A DNA stretch of 42,670 bases from a virus. The translations under genes and the position numbers were made by a program. Positions 6,516 through 12,340 of the stretch are shown here, piece by piece (the first letter of the stretch is position 1; the number at the start of each line of letters is the position of its first letter). The DNA is taken from positions 1 to 42,670 of the IMG/VR virus record IMGVR_UViG_3300025326_000085. One strand, given 5' to 3'. Under the pieces are notes generated by a model, which saw only the letters and a list, made by a program, of their open reading frames with translations, searched no databases and was not told where the DNA came from.

Positions 6516-6700
6516 TCGCCGACACCTACGAATGTGACTCCTGCCTGGGTGAGTCAGCCCCCCGGGGGGAAACGGACGGCGGCCCATACGAAACCCCCTC
6601 CGGCGACTACATCTGCATGAGTTGTAGGAACGACCAAATCGCCAGGGCGGAATCAATAATCCACTCAGGCGACCAAGAAACGGAGGCTCCCCATGCTTAA
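6512..6700 (+). CDS. Zinc-ribbon protein, 62 residues
   Basis: The start is TTG at 6512, overlapping the previous stop as TTGA, so it is probably read by coupled re-initiation. CDSC and CMSC are separated by about 25 residues and make one zinc ribbon, much like its upstream neighbour. The similar CxxC spacing makes an old tandem duplication possible, though the sequences between have diverged. The C-terminus is hydrophilic. Function unknown. Confidence 0.7.
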   Translation: MIADTYECDSCLGESAPRGETDGGPYETPSGDYICMSCRNDQIARAESIIHSGDQETEAPHA

Positions 6701-6917
6701 CACCGTCAATGGCAAAGAACTCTCAGACGTATTCTGCTCAGGCGATGGACGGCTCTACTCCTACAAGGGGGAATTCTTGCTACACCAAGAGATCGTCAAG
6801 CGCTCCCCATCAAAAGTCCCGGCTCATCTCTGGATCGAGCTGGACACTACGCCGGCCGATACCCTTGAAGCCCGTCTCGACCGATTCATCCGCCGAGTAA
6901 AGGCGTGGAGACCGTAG
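6693..6917 (+). CDS. Hypothetical early protein, 74 residues
   Basis: ATG 6693 has GGAGG six bases upstream and overlaps the previous gene by eight bases. The product begins MLNTVNGKELSDVFCSGD and ends in a basic helix (LDRFIRRVKAWRP). It has mixed alpha/beta character. No family recognised. Confidence 0.7.
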   Translation: MLNTVNGKELSDVFCSGDGRLYSYKGEFLLHQEIVKRSPSKVPAHLWIELDTTPADTLEARLDRFIRRVKAWRP

Positions 6918-7411
6918 TGGATTCCTTCATCACAGAACGCCTCAAAGCCTTGAACGCTCTTTTCCCCGGGGTAAAGCAGCTCGGGATCATGCGGGACACA
7001 CACGGTATCTACGCCCTCGTCATCCAATCCCCAACGGGAAGGCAGTACTATTTCGCGGCGAAAAATTCGATGAAGGGCGGGGTGATCTCGGTCCATAAAT
7101 CCCTCTTGACCGATGCCATGAGATTCCGCAAACCCATAATCCTCGGTATCAGGGAAGATTTCTACCGTTTCAACCCCTACATCATCAAAAGAAAAGCTGC
7201 CTTTGAGAACGTCTACCACGGGGCGCAGATGGTAAATTTCCCCATCACGCTCGGTGTGGACCTCCTCAAAGCCGAAAAACAGGCAAACCGCGCACCGGAA
7301 CCGACACTCTTTGAGTTACCGAAGCCCAAACGCACCTTCACCGACGATGGGAAAGAGATCATCAGGGCATTGCAGGAAATATTCGGAGCAGAGGAAATAG
7401 ATGATGCCTAA
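6917..7411 (+). CDS. Hypothetical early protein, about 164 residues
   Basis: GTG 6917 shares its first base with the TAG of the gene before it and has GGAG six bases upstream; an alternative GTG at 6905 lacks such a site. The product has an alpha/beta pattern (YALVIQSPTGRQYYFAAK, then RKPIILGIREDFYRF) that recalls small nuclease or resolvase folds, but I cannot place catalytic residues with confidence. A proline- and lysine-rich linker leads to a short acidic C-terminal helix (IIRALQEIFGAEEI). Position next to the recombination ATPase fits a DNA-processing role. Function not established. Confidence 0.7.
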   Translation: MDSFITERLKALNALFPGVKQLGIMRDTHGIYALVIQSPTGRQYYFAAKNSMKGGVISVHKSLLTDAMRFRKPIILGIREDFYRFNPYIIKRKAAFENVYHGAQMVNFPITLGVDLLKAEKQANRAPEPTLFELPKPKRTFTDDGKEIIRALQEIFGAEEIDDA

Positions 7412-7577
7412 ACTGGATATCCACGCTCTTGACGAAGTAATCCGCAAAGAACTCTCCTATTGGCTCAAAGATCGCTCAAACAATTCAGAGCATAAATTAT
7501 CGGTCCACCCGGACGATCTCTTGATACTGCGGGTCCGGTTCACCAATCTCATTAAGAACATCATTGAAAGGCCATGA
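7401..7577 (+). CDS. Small early protein, 58 residues
   Basis: ATG ATG at 7401 overlaps the end of the previous gene by 11 bases and follows GAGGAAAT. The product begins MMPKLDIHALDEVIRKEL and is predicted to be two helices joined by a short polar segment. Its TGA overlaps the next ATG (ATGA). The tight fit on both sides supports it as real. No family recognised. Confidence 0.7.
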   Translation: MMPKLDIHALDEVIRKELSYWLKDRSNNSEHKLSVHPDDLLILRVRFTNLIKNIIERP

Positions 7578-7903
7578 CCCCAACCCCTAAAACAACCATC
7601 GCCGACGCCGCAGAAGCGATACGCCGCATCACCGGCAACCCGAGTTGTAAACGCTCAGGCTGTCATGGAAGGGGATACGTCTCAATCACACTCGACCAGG
7701 ACGGCTCGGCAAAGGTCAACCTCTGCGAATGTGGGAGGATCGGTAGATCAGATTACAACGTCCTGCAGGAGCGTCTCGACGCAATAGAGCGCAACTTTGA
7801 AGAGATGAGTACGATGGTTTTCCGTCACACCTTATTCGGAGGGTTGAAAGTAGTGTGGCGAAAATTTATGAAGGGGCCGGGACTAAAACGACCAACTGCT
7901 TAA
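7574..7903 (+). CDS. Zinc-finger protein, 109 residues (DnaJ-type Cys pattern)
   Basis: ATG 7574 overlaps the previous stop by four bases. The N-terminal half has CKRSGCHGRGYVSI, then LCECG, which is close to half of a DnaJ-type CxxCxGxG zinc centre. The C-terminal half is helical and basic (LKVVWRKFMKG). The 3' end overlaps the HNH gene by 49 bases in another frame. Probably a nucleic-acid- or protein-binding early factor. Confidence 0.7.
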   Translation: MTPTPKTTIADAAEAIRRITGNPSCKRSGCHGRGYVSITLDQDGSAKVNLCECGRIGRSDYNVLQERLDAIERNFEEMSTMVFRHTLFGGLKVVWRKFMKGPGLKRPTA

Positions 7904-8256
7904 CAGAACTCCGCGCAATCTTCAATCGTTATCCGCGCTCTGAGTTTCACCGTGCGGTTAAGATGCTCATGCGCGAACGTCTGGAGAAGGGCGACCGAGA
8001 GAGAAGAAAACCCATCTCGTGTAGAGATAAATGGAAGATATTTTACAAGCAGTTTGGGAAGTGTCCCCGGTGCGGAGATGAAAAAAACTTCGCCGAAATG
8101 ACGGTAGATCATATTGAGCCGATTGTGAAGGGCGGGTTACACGCGGCGGGGAATTTCCGACTTGTTTGTGCGACTTGTAACTCAGAAAAAGGCGATAAGG
8201 ATTTACTGCAAGATTCCAAGCGCACGGGGAATACGGTATTGTCACAACTGAAATGA
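7855..8256 (+). CDS. HNH endonuclease
   Basis: GTG 7855 follows GGAGGG. The 133-residue product has a basic N-terminal region, then a CPRCG zinc-binding pair, MTVDHIEPI (the DH of HNH), a GNFRLV segment with the central Asn, and VCATCNSEKGD with the second CxxC. The ordering is that of a classical zinc-stabilised HNH nuclease of the McrA/Gp-HNH type. In phages these are either homing endonucleases or packaging and recombination nucleases. It lies in the early operon far from terminase, which favours a free-standing endonuclease. The next gene starts within its stop codon (ATGA). Confidence 0.85.
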   Translation: MAKIYEGAGTKTTNCLTELRAIFNRYPRSEFHRAVKMLMRERLEKGDRERRKPISCRDKWKIFYKQFGKCPRCGDEKNFAEMTVDHIEPIVKGGLHAAGNFRLVCATCNSEKGDKDLLQDSKRTGNTVLSQLK

Positions 8257-8738
8257 TCCGGTATAACTCACGCATGGAGGGGATAGGCTTTGGTCTCTGT
8301 ATGCTGCTCTTACTCGGCGCACAGGTGGCAAGGGGACAGGATAGTATCGCCGTTGAGCCGCCACCCGATTATAGGGTGAGGGTGGTTTATAAATGGGATA
8401 ATATGATAATCAAGCAGGCGACCCCCTTCATCTTCAAACACGGAATGATGTGGGAAGATTTTTTCTCGCGTTGGGACGATTGGGTAGACTCATGCCGCTT
8501 GGACTCATCCGCCATTCCGCTTTGCCCGTCTTGCGGTGATACGGCATCATGGCCGGGGAACTCTCTCGCCGTTGGGAATGACGATCTGTATTCCGGCAGT
8601 GTGGCATGGATACCGGGCGCCAAGGTATATGTCTGCGATAATTGCGGCGACATATTTACGAGAGTTCGGGGACAGAAATATCCTCGACCGGCCACACTCA
8701 AGGGCTTCATGGATTTTCTCAGGTGGAGTGCCAAATGA
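8253..8738 (+). CDS. Exported zinc-ribbon protein
   Basis: ATG 8253 overlaps the HNH stop; an internal ATG at residue 8 would give a shorter signal. The 161-residue product has a hydrophobic signal segment (LCMLLLLGAQVA) and a predicted cleavage ARG|Q before residue 29. The mature part contains CPSCGD and, about 44 residues later, CDNCGD, a well-formed zinc ribbon. A secreted or periplasmic zinc ribbon is odd, since such domains usually act on nucleic acids in the cytoplasm. It is the only signal-peptide protein in the early operon and shares the Gln +1 rule with the late exported proteins. Function unknown; an envelope-directed early effector is possible. Confidence 0.7.
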   Translation: MIRYNSRMEGIGFGLCMLLLLGAQVARGQDSIAVEPPPDYRVRVVYKWDNMIIKQATPFIFKHGMMWEDFFSRWDDWVDSCRLDSSAIPLCPSCGDTASWPGNSLAVGNDDLYSGSVAWIPGAKVYVCDNCGDIFTRVRGQKYPRPATLKGFMDFLRWSAK

Positions 8739-9046
8739 CAGACAAACTACCGGAGAGGGTGCGGAGAGAGGTTGAGCGGATTCGTTCGATGCAGAACGAG
8801 CACGGGGACGTTCTTGCCCGACAATATCTTGCCGACGAGATAGTCAAACTCCGCGCCTCCTGCCTCGCCTCGGAGAATAATGGGGGGTGGAGGAAGGAAG
8901 TGATTGGCGACCTGGGAAGTGCTCAGACATTATGCTGTATTTATTTTGATATAGCCGCCGCGATCATCGGGGAAGATGAAGTGCGAAGGCGGAGGGACAT
9001 CCTTATTGAATCTCTCACAGAACACAGGGAGGAAAAGCTAAAATGA
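8735..9046 (+). CDS. Hypothetical early protein, 103 residues
   Basis: ATG 8735 overlaps the previous stop by four bases, which decides the start. The product begins MTDKLPERVRREVERIRS, is strongly helical and charged, and has a central hydrophobic helix (LCCIYFDIAAAII) that is too short and mixed to be a sure membrane segment. No family recognised. Confidence 0.65.
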   Translation: MTDKLPERVRREVERIRSMQNEHGDVLARQYLADEIVKLRASCLASENNGGWRKEVIGDLGSAQTLCCIYFDIAAAIIGEDEVRRRRDILIESLTEHREEKLK

Positions 9047-9082
9047 CCACCACAGAACGGCGGGGGGAGAAGGAGGAATAGC

Positions 9083-9640
9083 ATGGAGATCACAAAGATG
9101 TGGCTTGAGGCAAGAGACGCTTGCTCAGAGGGCGTTGAGTGGTTTTTAGAGCGGAAGGAAACCGATCCGAGGAAGTTGACTCTCCTTCTCCTGGAAAACG
9201 ATCATTTCGATTGGGCAAATTGGCTGATCGTCCGGTTGCTCACAAAAGATAATAACGTCTGGTACGCGATCCACGCGGCAGAGGCGGTGTTGAATATCTA
9301 CGAGAAGAAATATCCAGAAGATAATAGGCCCCGTAAGGCGATTCAGGCGGTGAAGGCATACCTGAAAGCGCGAGGCGTCAAAAGAAAGGCCGCCGCACGG
9401 GCCGCACAGGCCGCCGCACGGGCCGCACAGGCCGCCGCAGGGACCGCCGCATGGGCCGCATGGGCCGCACAGGCCGCCGCAGGGGCCGCCGCACAGGCCG
9501 CCGCACGGGCCGCACAGGACGCACAGGCCGCCGCATGGGCCGCACAGGCCGCCGCAGGGGCCGCTATAAAACAGAAAATAATTCGGTACGGCTTGAAATT
9601 GTACGCTACACAGATGAAAAACAAGAAGGAGGGCGGGTAG
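9083..9640 (+). CDS. Imm5-like protein with alanine-rich heptad array
   Basis: AAGGAGG precedes ATG 9083. The N-terminal about 100 residues (WLEARDACSEGVEWF, then WANWLIVRLL, then YPEDNRPRKAIQAVKAYL) match my memory of the Imm5-like domain, a predicted immunity-protein fold also found in phages. Residues about 103-161 are an Ala-rich tract built on AAARAAQ heptads with Trp, Gly and Gln substitutions. A short basic C-terminus follows. True Imm5 proteins neutralise toxins; for phage homologues the role is unknown. Ala-rich helical extension is seen in this family, but the near-perfect DNA repeats here are unusual. No toxin gene is visible nearby. Confidence 0.65.
   Translation: MEITKMWLEARDACSEGVEWFLERKETDPRKLTLLLLENDHFDWANWLIVRLLTKDNNVWYAIHAAEAVLNIYEKKYPEDNRPRKAIQAVKAYLKARGVKRKAAARAAQAAARAAQAAAGTAAWAAWAAQAAAGAAAQAAARAAQDAQAAAWAAQAAAGAAIKQKIIRYGLKLYATQMKNKKEGG
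9389..9565 (+). repeat. In-frame GC-rich tandem repeat (21-base unit) in the Imm5-like gene
   Basis: Units based on gccgccgcac gggccgcacag encode AAARAAQ; the first two copies are identical and a further exact copy follows later, with shortened or varied copies between. All variation is in multiples of three bases and keeps the frame. This is the profile of a tract that expands and contracts. Confidence 0.85.
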
Positions 9641-9688
9641 GATGACGACCGTAATCATAATGTATTTAGACGGAGCATGGTGTAAATA

Positions 9689-9985
9689 ATGAATCCAATC
9701 GAGGAAAAGGCTGAAAAGTACGCAGAGGGTGCATGGCCCGCCCAGGTCAATGCCTATGAGCGTGGCGGACGTGTGGGTGCAAGAAATGGTTATCTCGCCG
9801 GACACGCCGCCGCCCTCTCCGAGCACGAGGGGGAGATGGAGAAAGCGTTTGAAGCGGGGTGGAATGCTCGCAATAACCGGGATTATGGTGGGCCTCGCTA
9901 CAATACTACAGAGCCGGATATTCAACGTGGTGTGGATTTCGCCGCCTACCTCTCCCAGACCAGGAAGGAGAAAGGAATAAATTGA
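9689..9985 (+). CDS. Hypothetical early protein, 98 residues
   Basis: ATG 9689 overlaps the TAA of a 15-codon mini-ORF (TAATG). The product begins MNPIEEKAEKYAEGAWPA and has alternating Ala/Gly-rich and charged segments (GYLAGHAAALSEHEGEMEKA). It reads as a helical small phage protein of the kind found beside replication or modification genes. Its stop overlaps the TTG start of the hexapeptide-repeat ORF. No family recognised. Confidence 0.65.
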   Translation: MNPIEEKAEKYAEGAWPAQVNAYERGGRVGARNGYLAGHAAALSEHEGEMEKAFEAGWNARNNRDYGGPRYNTTEPDIQRGVDFAAYLSQTRKEKGIN

Positions 9986-10095
9986 TCTACACAATGAGTC
10001 AAGCGTCTGAAAAGTATCCCAGTGTGACGCTTTATGGCGATGTCTATATCGGGGCGAGAGCTGTCATCGGGGCGGGAGCCGACATCGAGATATGA
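9982..10095 (+). CDS. Micro-protein with hexapeptide (left-handed beta-helix) repeats
   Basis: TTG 9982 overlaps the previous TGA (TTGA); an in-frame ATG at 9994 is the alternative. The 37- or 33-residue product is almost entirely VTLYGDVYIGARAVIGAGAD, which fits three successive six-residue [LIV]-G-x4 turns as in left-handed beta-helix acyltransferases. A full enzyme would need several more coils, so this is either a remnant or a minimal self-assembling unit. Overlap-coupled start and clean stop suggest it is translated. Confidence 0.5.
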   Translation: MIYTMSQASEKYPSVTLYGDVYIGARAVIGAGADIEI

Positions 10096-10135
10096 TAGGA
10101 TCGTTGGACATGGGAGAGAGAAGTGAGATGAAGGG

Positions 10136-10324
10136 ATGACTCCCAACCAGAAAACATTCCTCATCTTGTGGAGCACCCTGGTAGCCCTGATCGGTGCGGG
10201 GATCTCCATTATGGGTGTTTTCACGACCGGCGTAGACTTCTGGACTGGAATAGGCTTAGTGTTCGCCGGCCTCAGCGTAATTTGGTACACGATGTACGCT
10301 GTGCGAATGGCAAAAGGTGAATAG
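10136..10324 (+). CDS. Small two-helix membrane protein, 62 residues
   Basis: ATG 10136 follows GAAGGG closely. Two hydrophobic segments (FLILWSTLVALIGAGISIMG and IGLVFAGLSVIWYTM) are joined by a short polar turn, with a basic C-terminus (RMAKGE). The topology is that of a class II holin or another small membrane protein. Its place in the early operon makes a holin less likely than a superinfection or envelope function. The next gene begins at the very next base. Confidence 0.65.
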   Translation: MTPNQKTFLILWSTLVALIGAGISIMGVFTTGVDFWTGIGLVFAGLSVIWYTMYAVRMAKGE

Positions 10325-10561
10325 ATGCCCAATGGCGAAATGCTTCAGTGCGATCAATGTGGTAAAGCCTTCAAGCGTAAAACGGGCAATCAGAGGTATT
10401 GTACGACCTGCTCCAACATCATCATCAAAACGATTAGATCCCGAGAGCGCTCCCGGAAAAGGAATTTCAAGCCCGACAATGGGAAACCAGGATTCGCATG
10501 GATCGAAGATCACATTAAAACAATCAGTAATTGGGAGCCCTCCCCAGTGGATCACCTTTGA
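10325..10561 (+). CDS. Zinc-ribbon protein, 78 residues
   Basis: The ATG directly abuts the previous stop. CDQCGKAFKRKTGNQRYCTTC gives two CxxC pairs 14 residues apart with basic residues between, a good DNA- or RNA-binding zinc ribbon. A basic linker (RSRERSRKRNFK) and an acidic helical C-terminus follow. Function unknown; possible transcription or replication accessory. Confidence 0.7.
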   Translation: MPNGEMLQCDQCGKAFKRKTGNQRYCTTCSNIIIKTIRSRERSRKRNFKPDNGKPGFAWIEDHIKTISNWEPSPVDHL

Positions 10562-10761
10562 GATCAGAATATAAACTCCGCAAAGTAAGGGGGTATGACC
10601 TGCCGAGGCATTGGAGCGGACTCGCCGCAGATTCCATGCCGACCGTGACAAAGCCATTCAAACAGAAGCCGAAGGCCGTTCGATGTGATTATTGCAAGCA
10701 TCCCGGCGGCCATTACCGCAACTGCGCCACTCTCTTTCTTAGAACATTCGGGAAATTTTAA
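10558..10761 (+). CDS. Zinc-knuckle-like basic protein, 67 residues
   Basis: TTG 10558 overlaps the previous stop (TTGA), consistent with the coupling used across this operon; a later ATG at 10636 would remove a basic N-terminal third. Near the C-terminus, CDYCKHPGGHYRNC has the 14-residue span of a CCHC zinc knuckle, but the His is one position later than in the retroviral type (CX2CX5HX3C). The rest is basic (KPFKQKPKAVR), so RNA or single-stranded DNA binding is likely. Its TAA overlaps the next ATG. Confidence 0.65.
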   Translation: MRSEYKLRKVRGYDLPRHWSGLAADSMPTVTKPFKQKPKAVRCDYCKHPGGHYRNCATLFLRTFGKF

Positions 10762-11429
10762 TGTCGAAGCTCAACCCTACTCAAACACGACGGGCACTTA
10801 CCCAAGCCGTCGAGGAATACGGGAATCGTTGCCACATCTGCAATAGAACGGATCGGCCCCTCGAAGTCGATCACCTAAACGGCGATCCCGAGTACAATCC
10901 CTCCGACGGTTCAAACTGGGCGCCGGCCTGTGGCCGGTGCAACAAGGCGAAGGGTCCACGTCGCGGACCGGGAAAACGCTCGAAAAAGGCAGCGTCATCC
11001 ATTCTCCCGGGTGGGGATAAAAATTTGGTATCTCCTAATACCTTGAGAGAGAGTGAGAGAGAGGGAGAGAGAGAGGGAGTGAGGATGATGTCGGGGGAAA
11101 TGGTGAAAAACATGGAGTGTGAGCCTAAGTTCAGGAAGTATGTATATAAGATCGTGAGAGAGTTTGGGATGGTGGTGTACAGAGAGCTGAAGGTTGCAGG
11201 AGCCGAGTATGCGGGGGTTTCAGCCCAGACCGCGGACCGGTACTTGGAGAAAATGTGCTCTTTCGCGGGTTCGATGGAGATATTCCGTAACCAAGATGGT
11301 GAAAAATGTGTCCGCTTGAGGGCCCAGGCCACTCCTCCCGAACCCCAAGTCGTACCCCATCCTGAGAGGAAAATCCCAACAAACGGGGAGAAACACCGAC
11401 TCTCAGAAGCTGCGAAGAAAGAACTATGA
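10761..11429 (+). CDS. HNH protein with C-terminal winged-helix-like domain
   Basis: The ATG overlaps the previous TAA by one base. Residues about 20-65 carry CHIC, LEVDHLNGDP and CGRCNKAKG, a zinc HNH core with the central Asn in GSNW. A low-complexity acidic/basic linker (REGEREG, encoded by a GA-rich purine tract at about 11046-11084) leads to a C-terminal helical domain (YAGVSAQTADRYLEKM) that reads as a helix-turn-helix or winged helix. A nuclease core fused to a DNA-binding domain suggests a site-specific HNH protein or a regulator that reuses the fold. It is followed by one small gene and then the late promoter. Confidence 0.7.
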   Translation: MSKLNPTQTRRALTQAVEEYGNRCHICNRTDRPLEVDHLNGDPEYNPSDGSNWAPACGRCNKAKGPRRGPGKRSKKAASSILPGGDKNLVSPNTLRESEREGEREGVRMMSGEMVKNMECEPKFRKYVYKIVREFGMVVYRELKVAGAEYAGVSAQTADRYLEKMCSFAGSMEIFRNQDGEKCVRLRAQATPPEPQVVPHPERKIPTNGEKHRLSEAAKKEL

Positions 11430-11647
11430 ATCGCTCTCGGGCGAGGATTTACACCCGTATCAGGAAGGCGTACTGGAACCTGACCAGGGACGGTGAAATG
11501 TCTCAAGGTGAAGCGGTTGATCGAATCGCCGCAGACCCGGAGATTAACATCTTGGGGTATAAGCCCTCCTATATTTTGGATGTTGTCGCCCGCGTTGATC
11601 CGGTACGCAAAGATCGGCGTAAAAAGATTTTGGGAAATTCCCGTTGA
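11426..11647 (+). CDS. Small basic protein upstream of late promoter, 73 residues
   Basis: ATG 11426 overlaps the previous stop (ATGA). The product begins MNRSRARIYTRIRKAYWN, is basic and predicted all-helical, and could hold a helix-turn-helix (MSQGEAVDRIAADPEI). It is the last gene of the early operon, and its stop codon is embedded in the -35 of the late promoter at 11644. By position it is where lambdoid phages carry the Q antiterminator, although no similarity is visible. No family recognised. Confidence 0.65.
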   Translation: MNRSRARIYTRIRKAYWNLTRDGEMSQGEAVDRIAADPEINILGYKPSYILDVVARVDPVRKDRRKKILGNSR

Positions 11648-11673
11648 CACGATAGGGCAAAAGTATGTAAATT
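11644..11673 (+). promoter_or_regulatory. Late promoter candidate
   Basis: TTGACA (11644-11649) is a perfect -35; TAAATT at an 18-base spacing (11668-11673) is a fair -10. The start would be near 11680. It faces the terminase genes and lies just upstream of the terminator at 11708. Confidence 0.5.
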
Positions 11674-11707
11674 TCATCCCAGTGAAGCATGGTGTTATTC
11701 CTCCTAC

Positions 11708-11746
11708 GGGTGTAGTGGGCCGCGAGTCCCACTGCACCCTTTTTTT
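11708..11746 (+). terminator. Intrinsic terminator between late promoter and terminase
   Basis: Bases 11708-11719 (GGGTGTAGTGGG) pair with 11728-11739 (CCCACTGCACCC), a 12-base stem with one G-U, eight-base loop and a seven-T run. It would stop early-operon transcripts and short late-promoter transcripts alike, 16 bases before the terminase start. Confidence 0.85.
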
Positions 11747-11761
11747 ATCGTGTAAATCGTG

Positions 11762-12340
11762 ATGAAAAAACCGAGGCGATATAACACGCGCGTTCATGGC
11801 CTCACTCCTCTCGAAAAAATGTTTTGCCTTGAATATCTGGTGGATTTGAACCAGACTCAGGCCGCGATCCGCGCAGGCTGTGGCGGCACGGTCGATTCTG
11901 CCGCCCAATGGGCCTCACGGACCATCAAGAAAGTCAAGGTCTCTGAATTCATCGAAGCCCGCAAGCGAGAACGTGAAACAAAACTCGACCTCAAGGCCGA
12001 GCGCATGTTGAAGAAACTCAACACATTAACCGAGGCAAAGCTGACCGACTTTTTTACGATCGACAAAAAGGGCGGCCTGCATTTCAAAGACCCTTCACTG
12101 ATCGACCCCGAATTTTTAATCGCGCTCACCTTTTCAGTGGAGAACCCGGGCAAAAAGGAAAGAGTGTCGGTCTCCCTCTCCGATAAAATCCGCACGCTGG
12201 CCTTCGACAAACTCGCCCATTATCACAAGATCGTCGGCGCCGACGTGAGTGTTTCATTCAACGGCGAAGACCTCGACAGGATGGTTGTGCTGCGGGCGTC
12301 AAAGTTCGACACCTCAGGCTCCGATGTCGCTCCTCATTAG
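11762..12340 (+). CDS. terS: Terminase small subunit
   Basis: The 192-residue product starts MKKPRRYNTRVHGLTPLEKMF and has the typical Terminase_2 N-terminus (LTPLEKMFCLEYL-x-QTQAAIRAG, about residues 14-40), a helix-turn-helix used to recognise viral DNA. A central helical oligomerisation part follows (ERMLKKLNTLTEAKLTDFF). GTG at 11759 is possible, but ATG 11762 is favoured; the ribosome-binding site is weak. It recognises the packaging site and feeds DNA to the large terminase, whose gene overlaps its end. First gene after the terminator at 11708-11746. Confidence 0.85.
   Translation: MKKPRRYNTRVHGLTPLEKMFCLEYLVDLNQTQAAIRAGCGGTVDSAAQWASRTIKKVKVSEFIEARKRERETKLDLKAERMLKKLNTLTEAKLTDFFTIDKKGGLHFKDPSLIDPEFLIALTFSVENPGKKERVSVSLSDKIRTLAFDKLAHYHKIVGADVSVSFNGEDLDRMVVLRASKFDTSGSDVAPH

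Noticed and set aside
9043-9081. 12-codon ORF starting in the stop of the 8735 gene
   Set aside because: It mainly covers the ribosome-binding site of the next gene; probably a chance or re-initiation frame.
9642-9689. 15-codon mini-ORF with a good ribosome-binding site
   Set aside because: Too short to support as a gene, although its TAATG overlap with the next gene may aid translational coupling.
9146-9994. 282-codon leftward ORF
   Set aside because: It is antisense to the repeat-bearing Imm5-like gene and exists because the Ala-rich repeat has no stops in that frame; its product is a Cys/Gly repeat and has no ribosome-binding site.
10871-11908. 345-codon leftward ORF across the late promoter
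   Set aside because: It spans the terminator and start of terS and shadows three real genes; no ribosome-binding site or known motif.
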